This document shows, piece by piece, positions 1 through 8,370 of a stretch of 64,000 nt of DNA. Source of the stretch: Bacteroidia bacterium (GTDB lineage Bacteria > Bacteroidota > Ignavibacteria > SZUA-365); assembly GCA_027493955.1 (NCBI GenBank), contig JAOSJT010000001.1, positions 4,946,552 to 5,010,551 of the forward strand, read 5' to 3'. The notes under the pieces were generated by a model. That model did no database searches, was not told the DNA's origin, and worked only from the letters and a program-made list of their open reading frames with translations. Every line of letters starts with the position of its first letter. Position 1 is the first letter of the stretch. The translations under genes and the position numbers were made by a program.

Positions 1-2
1 GC

Positions 3-197
3 TACCTGCAACACGATATTCTGAGACGCGAGGAGCGAGGTGTGCATGGTCGCCTAGGATGGTGGGCATGTTTCCGGGAGAATGCTCGTGTATATTCTGA
101 GCGGGACGATTCACCCAGGAAACCAGCGAAGGTCAATAAAGCCAAGCAGCAGAAACGCAAGGCACAAAAACAGTCACGCAAGAAAAACAGACGTTAA
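3..197 (+). CDS. C-terminal fragment of a DUF1186-like protein (5' end outside window)
   Basis: The reading frame is open from base 3 to a TAA at 195-197 and continues upstream of the window. The 64 visible residues contain a VHGRLGWWACFREN motif and end in a strongly basic, lysine/arginine-rich tail (KQQKRKAQKQSRKKNRR). The same motif and tail recur in the broken copy at 1923-2435, so this is the 3' end of a paralogue. The upstream part of that copy resembles DUF1186 proteins, which often end in basic or SEC-C-type tails; this family call is from memory and tentative. A hairpin (TGGAGCG 201-207 with CGCTCCA 216-222) follows the stop. Confidence 0.6.
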   Translation, partial: YLQHDILRREERGVHGRLGWWACFRENARVYSERDDSPRKPAKVNKAKQQKRKAQKQSRKKNRR

Positions 198-200
198 AAA

Positions 201-222
201 TGGAGCGGCCTGGAACGCTCCA
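201..222 (+). terminator. Possible terminator hairpin after the first gene
   Basis: TGGAGCG (201-207) and CGCTCCA (216-222) form a 7-bp stem with an 8-nt loop, starting 3 nt after the stop at 197. No T-run follows on the plus strand; a run of five A precedes it. From here to about 580 (roughly 360 bases) I see no supportable gene. Confidence 0.35.
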
Positions 223-590
223 CCCGCGCATCGGGATGGTGTCAACATGCCCCGGCGAATGCAAATGGTTCGGAACAGTCGCATGCGACGCCTCGGTATG
301 GAAGCGGCGTGCGCATTAGCCCTGTTTTGCGATGTTGTCGGTGCGTCCGGTATGTGATAACGGCCGGATGGATTGTCACAATCAACCCTACCGGATCGAG
401 ACGTTTTTCGTCCGTACCCCCGTGTGCATGCAGCGCGCCGATCAGTGTCGTTCCGCGTTGACCCGTTCATGTATTTACAGTGGATGAGATTATCTTTGTA
501 CTGCCGGCACCTTGCGAATAATGCACAGGCGGCTTCAGGGCTGGCGTCGGCAATGGTCCGTTCTGTGCCCCAACACCGATGGAGGAATGT

Positions 591-1844
591 ATGCGTCGTC
601 ACTTGCAGCGTGTGTCTCAATCGTTATTCCGGCCAGCGCGTATCTCGGTACAAGGTGCGGGCGTGGTGTTCGCAGCGCTGCTCATGGCGTTGGCGGGGAG
701 CGAGAGTTTCGCGCAGTCGGTAGCGGGCTCGGCCGAGGACCTTCTGCGTGCCGCGGCGGCGAAGATTGGGGTTGCGAAGACAATGAAGGCCTCGGTGGAT
801 GTCCGTTTGACGACGGCTGGCTCGGTCGATACACTGGAGTCGCATTACTATCTTGTCGCCGAACGCTGCGATAGTCTCCGTCTCGGTTGTCGTCTGTATG
901 GCGTCACTTCCAGGGATGAATTTTTGCTCTACGATGGCGATCAGATGCTGGTTGGCTATCCGGACGTCGGGAGGATGACGAGGTATCGACGGGGCCGTAT
1001 ACCGGGGAGTTTGCTCTACAGCTCCTTCATCGGCTGGGAAACTCTTCCCTTGCCGCGAGCGGAGTCGTTCTGCCTCAAAGTTCTGAACGACTCGACAACG
1101 CGATACGACGCACCTCGATTTGGGGTCGATGGAAAGGATTCCGTGATTTTGATAGCAGTCCAACGAGGAGGCAACAGCGAAATCGCGGCGCTACATCATG
1201 TGATCAGCTTGCGTGCGGTGGATTTCGTGCCGATGCGCATCATCACGCTTGTGGATGTACGCGGTATGGGCCGGCAATACACCGATATCCGCGCCGATTA
1301 CCTGATGCTCGACAGTCCGGTGGAGCCGGGGCTGTTTTCCGGCGCAACATTGCCGAAGGATCTGGAAATCACGGACGCGGATACAACACTGCACCGGAGT
1401 TTGCCCACATTGCAACCTGGCGAGGAGGCGCCGGAGATAGCGGCGCGAACCTGGGATGGTGATTCCTTGCGGTTGTCCGATTTCCGGGGACAGGTGGTTT
1501 TTCTGGATTTTTTCTACGCCACCTGTGCTCCGTGCAGACGGGCCATACCGGACATCGTGGCTTTGCACGAAGAGTTCAGGGACAGGGATGTCGTTTTCTT
1601 GGGAGTGAATTCAACGGATTCCAGCGGGGACAAGGTGCTGGGCTGGCTGCTCGACACGAACCGAGTGCGCTATCCGATACTGTTGTCCGAAAGGGCGACG
1701 GACTATGCGTACAAAGTGACGGGTTTCCCGACGACGATGATCATCGGCAGGGATGGACGCATTGTTTCGGTGGATGTCGGTTACAGTTCCGAGGAGTCAA
1801 AGGCTGCCTGGCGCCGGGAGCTGTTGCACGCGCTTGAAGAGTGA
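591..1844 (+). CDS. Exported thioredoxin-fold (TlpA/ResA-like) protein with an N-terminal LolA/DUF2092-like domain
   Basis: A 417-residue protein. I chose the ATG at 591 because GGAGGA at 581-586 is ideally placed before it; an in-frame ATG at 579 overlaps that site. A hydrophobic signal sequence (GVVFAALLMALAGSESFAQ) is followed by about 230 residues resembling outer-membrane-lipoprotein-carrier-like domains that often precede TlpA domains. The C-terminal 140 residues are a thioredoxin fold: FLDFFYATCAPCRRAIP with the active-site pair Cys312/Cys315 and a cis-proline loop GFPTT. In this family the domain reduces or shuffles disulfides of exported proteins. The CAPC dipeptide is less usual than CGPC or CPPC. 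It lies between the two copies of a DUF1186-like gene. Confidence 0.85.
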   Translation: MRRHLQRVSQSLFRPARISVQGAGVVFAALLMALAGSESFAQSVAGSAEDLLRAAAAKIGVAKTMKASVDVRLTTAGSVDTLESHYYLVAERCDSLRLGCRLYGVTSRDEFLLYDGDQMLVGYPDVGRMTRYRRGRIPGSLLYSSFIGWETLPLPRAESFCLKVLNDSTTRYDAPRFGVDGKDSVILIAVQRGGNSEIAALHHVISLRAVDFVPMRIITLVDVRGMGRQYTDIRADYLMLDSPVEPGLFSGATLPKDLEITDADTTLHRSLPTLQPGEEAPEIAARTWDGDSLRLSDFRGQVVFLDFFYATCAPCRRAIPDIVALHEEFRDRDVVFLGVNSTDSSGDKVLGWLLDTNRVRYPILLSERATDYAYKVTGFPTTMIIGRDGRIVSVDVGYSSEESKAAWRRELLHALEE

Positions 1845-1922
1845 AATCGAGTTACGCCGCGCAGCACAAAGGCAACATCCGCGCGGACCATAGCTCCAAG
1901 TGTTGGTGTTCAGACGGACGGG

Positions 1923-2435
1923 GTGGATGAGTCGCGGCGCAAAGAACGCGATACAAGGCGAAGCGACGGCCCCGGCGGCGATGGAAAGCAGGAAGCGGAC
2001 GGCAGCGCCTCGCTCGAGCAGGTTTCGTCAGTCCTCGTCAGTGTGTTCGAAAAGTGGAGGGATGAAGAGGATTTCAGAGCCTGTTATAAATTCATTGCCA
2101 GCGCCATGCTCTCTCTGGATCCTGTCGCTGTTGTGGAAAAGGTTAGAGCAACGTATGCGTATGGCGCAATTGATCCACTTTTCCTCAATGACCGCTATCT
2201 CGATGAATGTGCACGCTTCCCGGCTGAACGACGTGCTTAGTTGCAACAAAATGTGGTTAGACGGGAAAAGAATGGTGTGCATGGCCGCCTAGGATGGTGG
2301 GCATGTTTCCGGGAGAATGCTCGTGTGCATCCACTGGAAGTCCAACTTCGTTCCGGCACCGCAAAGGTGAAAACGACGAAGCAGAACAAGCGCAAGGCCC
2401 AGAAAAAGGCGCGCCGCGGTAACAGACGGAAATAA
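1923..2435 (+). pseudogene. DUF1186-like gene interrupted by one in-frame TAG
   Basis: A GTG at 1923 opens a frame that runs to TAG at 2238-2240 and resumes without any frame change to a TAA at 2433-2435. The first part carries DPVAVVEKVRATYAYGAIDPLF, split here as DPVAVVEKVRATYAY plus GAIDPLF, a DUF1186-style helix. The second part matches the gene tail at 3-197 (LQQ..VRRE..GVHGRLGWWACFRENARV). Where the first copy has the codon TAC (Tyr) before the Leu-Gln, this copy has TAG, so a single base change explains the break. The basic C-terminal tail is kept. Either a recent pseudogene or a truncated protein of about 105 residues. No functional role known. Confidence 0.65.
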
Positions 2436-2654
2436 GGGAGAGCAGAGGGGCGCTACGCAACGTATATGGGCTGTTCGATGCGGGCTTGCATCCGTCGCCG
2501 CGCAGCCGCTCGGGCGACGCGACGTTGCGCGCTGCCAACGATCAATTTGCCCGTTTACTCAGAAAACTGTACATCTCCGACACAGTCGCCGAAGCGTTTC
2601 TGTATATTGCTGTGTGCCCGGGAAGGGCTTTGTGTCACATTGACTGAGGAATTA

Positions 2655-3215
2655 ATGAAGCTGTTTACCTCGAATGTCCGAATCGGGCTGTTCCTTGTCT
2701 GCCTGCTCTGCGCGCTTTCCTCGCCTCCGCTGCAAGCCCAGGTGCGCTCGCCGTTTCCCTGGCTTCCCAAGAATTTCGATACAACTGTCGCCAACAATTA
2801 TCGCGGTGCGCGTATCACCTCGTTTGCGCAACTGGACTCGATGCGACGCGTCTACGGAATCCGCACGATCATTAACCTGGCCAAGGACGCGCTTCCGAAG
2901 AAGGGACCGAGCGAAATCGATTGGTCCGGCAAACTGGGCATCGAATATGTATCCGTGTACCTCGGGGATGCACCACCATCTGCGGAAAACTGGGAAAAAA
3001 TACGCGACCTTCTCTCTCGCGGTGGAGTGTACCTCCATTGCGCTCACGGCGCCGACCGCACGGGCGCCGTCGTCGCGAAATACCGCGTGGAGGTGGAGGG
3101 TGTCAAGCCCTGTGACGCTTACGGCGAAGCGAAGCGTTTCGGCTTCAAGCCCTGGCTTGCAAAACTCCGCGCATGGATAGGGTGCGAAGATGGCGAGGAG
3201 ACTACTGAACGGTGA
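2655..3215 (+). CDS. Exported dual-specificity/tyrosine phosphatase-like protein
   Basis: A 186-residue protein. Start at ATG 2655 with GAGGA at 2646-2650; the frame extends upstream but the signal peptide (MKLFTSNVRIGLFLVCLLCA, cleaved near QAQ) begins here. The signature HCAHGADRTG places the nucleophile Cys129 and Arg135 in an HCx5R P-loop, as in DSP and PTP-like phosphatases that remove phosphate from tyrosine or inositides. An upstream Asp general acid (VYLGDAPPS) is also in the expected place. Export to the periplasm is inferred from the signal peptide. A second, dead copy lies at 5039-5450. Fragmented frames follow downstream, so it seems to be transcribed alone. Confidence 0.85.
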   Translation: MKLFTSNVRIGLFLVCLLCALSSPPLQAQVRSPFPWLPKNFDTTVANNYRGARITSFAQLDSMRRVYGIRTIINLAKDALPKKGPSEIDWSGKLGIEYVSVYLGDAPPSAENWEKIRDLLSRGGVYLHCAHGADRTGAVVAKYRVEVEGVKPCDAYGEAKRFGFKPWLAKLRAWIGCEDGEETTER

Positions 3216-3325
3216 ACAGGCTGCTGTCTCTATCGTGGAACAGGCTTCTGAATTGTGTCATAATGACCCTCGCCATGTTACTGTATCTATCGGTCTCGGG
3301 GTGCGCGCAAGGAGAAGCGTAAGGA
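3212..3325 (+). pseudogene. Truncated lipoprotein leader, probable gene remnant
   Basis: A GTG overlapping the phosphatase stop region begins a 36-codon frame whose end is a convincing lipoprotein signal sequence (MTLAMLLYLSVSGCAQGEA) and then a stop. The same frame stays open afterwards for another 110 codons and contains LTGAWPLMKQS, loosely like the start of lipocalin-type lipoproteins. The simplest reading is a former lipoprotein gene broken by a stop (and probably later frameshifts). The remaining stretch to 3912 (about 590 bases) contains no gene I can support. Confidence 0.35.
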
Positions 3326-3912
3326 AATGCGTATTGCAACGGAATCGGCCGTCGCCTGACAGGTGCGTGGCCGCTGATGAAGCAGTCGAATTCCATCCCG
3401 TCAGGCTGGGTACCCGCTGCTATCAATTTCCAAAGGATTCCATCGTTACCTCGGCTGCCGGCTTGCGGATTTTGGGGACTCCGCCTGGAGGGACGGGGGG
3501 ATGCCGTATTATCGCAGACAACACGCCCTGTTAAGCGATACATATCAATGAGAAACAGGGAAGCACGTGTACGTTCATGGCTTTCGCTTTGCGAAGTATT
3601 CTCTCAATCGGTGTGCTTCAATGGCTCGCAGAGATTTCCACCAACGAGTGGCCTTACGTGCTGACGGTGTAAAGGAATAGCGGCTTCACGTCCAGTGAAG
3701 CTGGCTTGCTCCACCAGGGCTTGACCTCGTGCAGTTGTGCGAGCCACGCAGTGTCGGGTTCCCCCTCCGCTCGAGTCGCCTGTCCGGGCCGCGTTCAGCA
3801 CCTGCCGGATGAGCGTCAGGTTACGATGTGAATGGTCCATGGATTGAAACATTGCGGCGAAATGATCGTCACAGATATGTTCACAGTAGTCAGTACAATA
3901 ATTGCGGATCCC

Positions 3913-4863
3913 ATGGAAAAGATGAAAGCGGTCGTGTATGACAAAAAAGGCCACCCTGAGAGACTGATACTTCGTGAGGTTGATACGCCGATACCAGGCG
4001 ATAATGAAGTCCTTGTAAAAATTGCAGCCGCATCAGTGAATGCGGGGGATTACCGCTCAATGAATATGGGGAGTATTCCAAAGCGAAGGATATTCGGAGC
4101 TGATATTGCAGGCACAGTAGAATCTATCGGAAAGGGTGTCCGGCACCTCAAACCCGGCGACGAGGTAGCGGGAGATCTGTCCGCCTGCGGCTTTGGCGGT
4201 TTCGCCGAATACACCACGGCCCCGGAGAACGCGCTGCTTCGAATACCGTCGGGGGTTGCCTTTGAAGCAGCAGCAGCGATACCGATGGCGGGCACCGCAG
4301 CTTTGCAGGCATTGCGGGATGAAGCCGGAATTCAAGAGGGGCAGTCGGTACTGATCGCGGGAAGCGGTGGGGGAGTAGGGACGTTTGCGGTACAGCTCGC
4401 AAAACATTTCGGCACAGAAGTGACGGCCGTCTGCGGTCCGCGGAATGTGGAACTGATGCACTCCCTCGGGGCGGATAATGTCATCGATTATACTGTGGAG
4501 GACTTTACGCGCGGCAGCCAGCGTTACGACTGCATTGTGGCTATCAACGGAAATCGTTCGCTCTCAGGCATCATGCACAGCCTGAAACCGAGGGGGATAC
4601 TTGTCGTGGCGGGTGGCGCCTTGTCGCAGATCATGAAATCCCTTGCTTTCGGATGGCTGCTGTCGCTGGGCTCGAAGAAATTGCGTACGCTGGTGTCGAA
4701 GCCAAAGCGGGAAGATCTTGCATTTCTGTTTGCGCTCCTGGAGAACGCCAGTATCACGCCGGTGATCGACAGGCGCTACACGCTCGACAACACCGCTGAT
4801 GCAGTGCGATATGTACGCGGAGGACACGCACGAGGAAAAGTGATACTGCATGTAAAAGGATAA
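3913..4863 (+). CDS. Medium-chain (zinc-independent) NAD(P)-dependent quinone oxidoreductase-like protein
   Basis: A 316-residue MDR-superfamily enzyme. GroES-like N-terminal half: KAVVYDKKG, EVLVKIAAASVNAGDY, FGADIAGTVESIG, LKPGDEVAGDLSACGFGGFAEY. Rossmann half: nucleotide loop IAGSGGGVGTFAVQLAKHFG and GADNVIDY. Structural and catalytic zinc ligands are absent, as in the quinone-reductase/reticulon-4-interacting-protein branch. The family reduces quinones or enones with NADPH; the substrate here is unknown. Start could be 3913 or the ATG at 3922; upstream codons back to 3832 lack family similarity. It sits between the live and dead copies of the phosphatase gene and is probably monocistronic. 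Confidence 0.88.
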   Translation: MEKMKAVVYDKKGHPERLILREVDTPIPGDNEVLVKIAAASVNAGDYRSMNMGSIPKRRIFGADIAGTVESIGKGVRHLKPGDEVAGDLSACGFGGFAEYTTAPENALLRIPSGVAFEAAAAIPMAGTAALQALRDEAGIQEGQSVLIAGSGGGVGTFAVQLAKHFGTEVTAVCGPRNVELMHSLGADNVIDYTVEDFTRGSQRYDCIVAINGNRSLSGIMHSLKPRGILVVAGGALSQIMKSLAFGWLLSLGSKKLRTLVSKPKREDLAFLFALLENASITPVIDRRYTLDNTADAVRYVRGGHARGKVILHVKG

Positions 4864-4958
4864 TGTGCGATCTCTGGATTCATAGAGCTTTCACGAGTCA
4901 TGCTGCGACGACGACTGCCTGGCAGAGCCTTCGTGTGCTTTTTCCTGCGTGAGAGATG

Positions 4959-4978
4959 AATCACTTCCGAAAGTGATT
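4959..4978 (+). terminator. Weak terminator candidate after the oxidoreductase
   Basis: AATCACTT (4959-4966) and AAGTGATT (4971-4978) form an 8-bp stem with a 4-nt loop, followed about 8 nt later by a short T-run (GTTTTT). It lies 95 nt downstream of the oxidoreductase stop. The distance and AT-rich stem make it only a candidate. Confidence 0.3.
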
Positions 4979-5038
4979 TCAGTCGTTTTTGTATTTGCGA
5001 ATATGAGATCACTGCGGCCAGGCAACGACATCCAGGAC

Positions 5039-5450
5039 AACAATTATCGCGGTGCGCGTATCACCTCATTTGCGTAACTCGACTCGATGCGGCGCGTCTA
5101 CGGAATCCGCACGATCATTAACCTGGCCAAGGACGCCCTTCCGAAGAAGGGACCGAGCGAAATCGATTGATCCGGCAAACCGGGCATCGAATATGTATCC
5201 GTGTATCTCGGCGACGCACCACCATCTGCGGCAAACCGGGAAAAAATACACGACCTTCTCTCTCGCGGTGGAGTGTACCTCCATTGCGCACGGCGCCGAC
5301 CGTAGGGGCGCCGTCGTTGTGAAATACCGCATGGAGGTGGAGGGTGTCATGCCCTGTGACGCTTAGGGCGAGGCCCGGCGTTTCGGCTTCAAGCCCTGGC
5401 TCAAAAAGCTCTACGCATGGATAGGGTGCGAGGAGGACGGGGAGCAGTAA
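5039..5450 (+). pseudogene. Decayed duplicate of the exported phosphatase gene
   Basis: Over 410 bases this region matches 2794-3215 at better than 90 percent by eye, beginning at AACAATTATCGCGG. It lacks the signal peptide and start. Relative to the intact gene it has GCGCAA to GCGTAA (stop), TGG to TGA (stop), TAC to TAG (stop) and a 2-nt deletion at the catalytic HC motif (GCGCTCACGG to GCGCACGG). It therefore cannot make an active phosphatase. Most third positions are still conserved, so the copy is fairly recent. Confidence 0.9.
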
Positions 5451-5712
5451 CCAGGGAAGCAGGTGCTCTTCACCTGCGCTGCACGATTCGTTCGCATCGG
5501 GAAGCATGGAGGTCACGACTTCTGTATATCCGGGAATCCGTCCGTTGGCCGCTGTCATGATGATGCCGGAGACATGCGACACAGGGAACCCGCTTTCCGG
5601 TCATTCTGCCTGCCGACATACGCGCGGAGCTTCGCCGCCGTTTGTGTCGCGCAACGCTATCGAAGCTGCGAAAGCGACGTACGTGAAGGACGAATACTCA
5701 CGCAAGTTCTTT

Positions 5713-6210
5713 TCAGCGATGAATATCGGCCAAATCCAGTTTATCAGGCACTCCTTGCGGGAACCTGGCGAACATCCGGTATTTCACGAAATCCATGTCC
5801 CTGTCGTGGTACACAAATGCGTGCCGGGCGTCGACGGACACTGCGATGGTCGTGATAAGGTGCATCGGCATGGTGAGAATGGAATACCAACCATTGATGA
5901 ACGGAAGGACAATGAAAAAGGGAATGGTCCACTCATACCCGGAGGAAGTCGCATACCAGATTTTGAAGCTATAAATATCCTCCATCGGTACTGACAGGCA
6001 GCGATTGGATGCATCATCCAGAATGATCATCCGGCTGCTGTCAAGCGCGATCAACTCGCCTTCCATACTCCGATTCGGCTTGTGATGAATCGCTATATGT
6101 GATCCATACGGATGGACGTCTACCATTTCCGGTGGAGGCAGATACGCAGGATACTGACACGCACTGAGGACGATCGCGAGCAATCCCGAAAGGAGAATGT
6201 TAGTTTTCAT
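5713..6210 (-). CDS. Small lipoprotein with hydrophobic segment, function unknown
   Basis: A 165-residue protein with a lipoprotein signal (MKTNILLSGLLAIVLSAC; lipobox LSAC, acylated Cys18). The middle has a beta-rich stretch (EGELIALDSSRMIILDD) like the small beta domains of envelope lipoproteins, followed by two hydrophobic segments (WTIPFFIVLPFING and LTMPMHLITTIAVSV). Its start overlaps the end of the gene at 6200-7801 by 11 nt, which suggests translational coupling and a shared role. I do not recognise the family. Confidence 0.75.
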   Translation of the reverse strand: MKTNILLSGLLAIVLSACQYPAYLPPPEMVDVHPYGSHIAIHHKPNRSMEGELIALDSSRMIILDDASNRCLSVPMEDIYSFKIWYATSSGYEWTIPFFIVLPFINGWYSILTMPMHLITTIAVSVDARHAFVYHDRDMDFVKYRMFARFPQGVPDKLDLADIHR

Positions 6211-7801
6211 GGTAGGTAAACGTTTTTGTGTCGACTCGTGAGTTCCAGAATTCCTGTTCCATGACGGCTTCGTAGCGCTTGAAATTCCGTGCTTCTCCCC
6301 GCAGGTAGTGCTTTGGGAATTCGATCATCTGTGCAAATTTCAGCAGGTCCTTGTCTTTTAACCACTCCCTGCGCATCCATTCGAGATAATAACCCTTCGA
6401 GCAAAGGAACAGCTCGTATTCCGCGGCGGGGTCAGGCAGAGTGAAATGGAATCTGAACTCGTCGCCGGGCATGGAGATAAGGTGTGTGTTGGGATCTCGG
6501 AGGTCGGCAAGCGCTTTACCGTCGACTCGGCCCTTGTTCTCGACGCTGACGGGAGCCAGATCCACGGGATGCACTTTTTTTCTGATGGTGGCAAGAGCAG
6601 CATAATCAATGCGCCAGAGTCCTTTGTTCAGGACGAGCTTCAGCCGGCAGGGAGAGCCCGCGGACAGATTTCGCAGGGGAACGAACTGCAGGTTTCGCGC
6701 TATCGGCCCTGTCTCCGAAAAAGCGTGCTGGAAGTCCCACGCACGCGTCCGCGGATTCCATGAGTATACATCGATGTTTCCCAGTTCCTTCTTTATTCCG
6801 CCGTGGAGTTTGTCCATCGTGTTCGCACCGGTTTCGATTTTCGCGAACACTTCCGAAACCGCGTCACCCATGTACCCCATGGCGCTATACATGAGATAGG
6901 TGGTCATCAGGGTCTGACGGAAACTCAGGAGCAGTCCCTCCTGCTTTTCGGAGTCGGGTGCATCGAAGGTCAGCTCAATCTCCTCCTTCGCGCTCAGATT
7001 GGTGCTGTCGGCGGGGCTGAAGCGTTCCCGCATATCGCAGTGCCGAAGCAGCGGAGTGAGGTCGCCTTCCTCTCCTGTCGCGCTTCGAATCGGCCGCGTA
7101 CGATCGCAGAGGTAGAATTCCTGTCCGGGCGACTGATACACGCGCTCTCCCGGGCCGAGTGGATACGCGAGGAGTTTCACTTCGCGGACACAGTGCGTTT
7201 CAAGCGCCTCGTTTTTCATGGTGATGGAGAAGGACGATTGGGTATGCACGGTGGTGTTCAGAGCGTCGATATCCGTGTATTCGAGTGACGGTGCTATGGC
7301 GTTGGTAAATCCCTCCGCGTCGGCGTAATGGAAATTGTCGTCAGCATTGAGATAAAATGTCGGACAGGAACCGAAGCACGCTTTGGGATTGGTCAGGCAG
7401 ATAATTCCCACGATGACTTCGACGCCTGTCATAATGGTCAGCGCCAGTACTCTCCCCGACTCGGACGTTTCCAGCTTACGGTTCGTTTCGAAAATCGCCA
7501 CGCTGTCCATCGGAATGATGAGAGCGCCTTCGAATTCAACAGCTCTGTTCGCATTGTACCGTATTCCCTCGCCATAGACCGTATGCGCGATTGTATCTGC
7601 GCGCCAGCCATATTGGAGGATGCAGAGCTCGCCATTTTTGAGATGGGCTTTCAGCGCGGGTTTCGTGAACGCACTGTCCGTGTGGTCCAGGAGGCTGTTC
7701 ACATCATGAAAGTTCGAGCGGAAATGATGCGTCGTGCAGGACAAGACCACCATCAGAGCAAACACAGCTGTCAGGAAGGCAAGGAGAATGTTTCTGGCCA
7801 T
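6200..7801 (-). CDS. Large lipoprotein with a CFGSCPTFY motif, function unknown
   Basis: A 533-residue lipoprotein. The frame is open further upstream (to 8050), but I chose ATG 7801 because it starts a clear lipoprotein signal (MARNILLAFLTAVFALMVVLSC, lipobox VLSC). An internal hydrophobic segment (LALTIMTGVEVIVGIICL) precedes the motif CFGSCPTFYLN and then FTNAIAPSLEYTDIDAL. I recall similar SCPT-Y motifs in unnamed Bacteroidota proteins, but cannot assign a function. It is followed by, and overlaps, the small lipoprotein gene at 5713-6210, so the two are probably an operon. Confidence 0.75.
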   Translation of the reverse strand: MARNILLAFLTAVFALMVVLSCTTHHFRSNFHDVNSLLDHTDSAFTKPALKAHLKNGELCILQYGWRADTIAHTVYGEGIRYNANRAVEFEGALIIPMDSVAIFETNRKLETSESGRVLALTIMTGVEVIVGIICLTNPKACFGSCPTFYLNADDNFHYADAEGFTNAIAPSLEYTDIDALNTTVHTQSSFSITMKNEALETHCVREVKLLAYPLGPGERVYQSPGQEFYLCDRTRPIRSATGEEGDLTPLLRHCDMRERFSPADSTNLSAKEEIELTFDAPDSEKQEGLLLSFRQTLMTTYLMYSAMGYMGDAVSEVFAKIETGANTMDKLHGGIKKELGNIDVYSWNPRTRAWDFQHAFSETGPIARNLQFVPLRNLSAGSPCRLKLVLNKGLWRIDYAALATIRKKVHPVDLAPVSVENKGRVDGKALADLRDPNTHLISMPGDEFRFHFTLPDPAAEYELFLCSKGYYLEWMRREWLKDKDLLKFAQMIEFPKHYLRGEARNFKRYEAVMEQEFWNSRVDTKTFTYHEN

Positions 7802-8093
7802 GGAGGTTCGGGAATGGAATTCGGTTTCAGGTGCCGTAACCGCCCGTCTGGCGCGTCCCCGGAAGCAACTGCACGGGGATGGATGCTCGTTGCGATGTTC
7901 CATCCTTCGGACGTGCTCGTCCCGTGGTTTGCCGCGAGTGCGGGCGACAGGCAAGTATATGCCGGAAACATACACCATTATCCCGTAAAGAGCAATGCCC
8001 CGGATTGCAGGGGGCATACCCGGCGGTTCGGTACCCGGAGGCATGCGCATGGAAGCGACATTCGGAAAAAATGTACGGAATCAGGAAAAAGCC

Positions 8094-8122
8094 TTGACTT
8101 CCTTTTTTTCTCCGAGTATATT
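8094..8122 (+). promoter_or_regulatory. Sigma-70-like promoter for the nidogen/HYR gene
   Basis: TTGACT at 8094-8099 and TATATT at 8117-8122 are separated by exactly 17 nt, a near-consensus sigma-70 arrangement. Transcription would start near 8130, leaving a leader of about 240 nt before the ATG at 8371. The 7802-8370 gap otherwise holds no gene; part of it is the open but probably untranslated extension of the minus-strand frame. Use of a proteobacterial-type consensus in this phylum is an assumption. Confidence 0.5.
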
Positions 8123-8370
8123 GTGTCAGTCAATTATCCTCATTCCTGCACGACGCAATAGAAGGATACACTGTATCCCGCGTCCGGCAGAAGTCCATCA
8201 TCGAAGCACACGCCGTACGTAATCATCTGAGGTCCGGGCACGCATGTCCGCACCCCTCCCGATTTCGGAGGCTGCTTGTACGCCTTCGACCCTACGGTCA
8301 TGCACGACACGTATCACACGCGGGATCTATCCGCCCGCACACTCGTTCATTTCATCAGAGGAAATCCATC

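Noticed and set aside
7802-8050. N-terminal extension of the large lipoprotein
   Set aside because: The lipobox signal starts at ATG 7801, and an extension of 83 residues would bury it.
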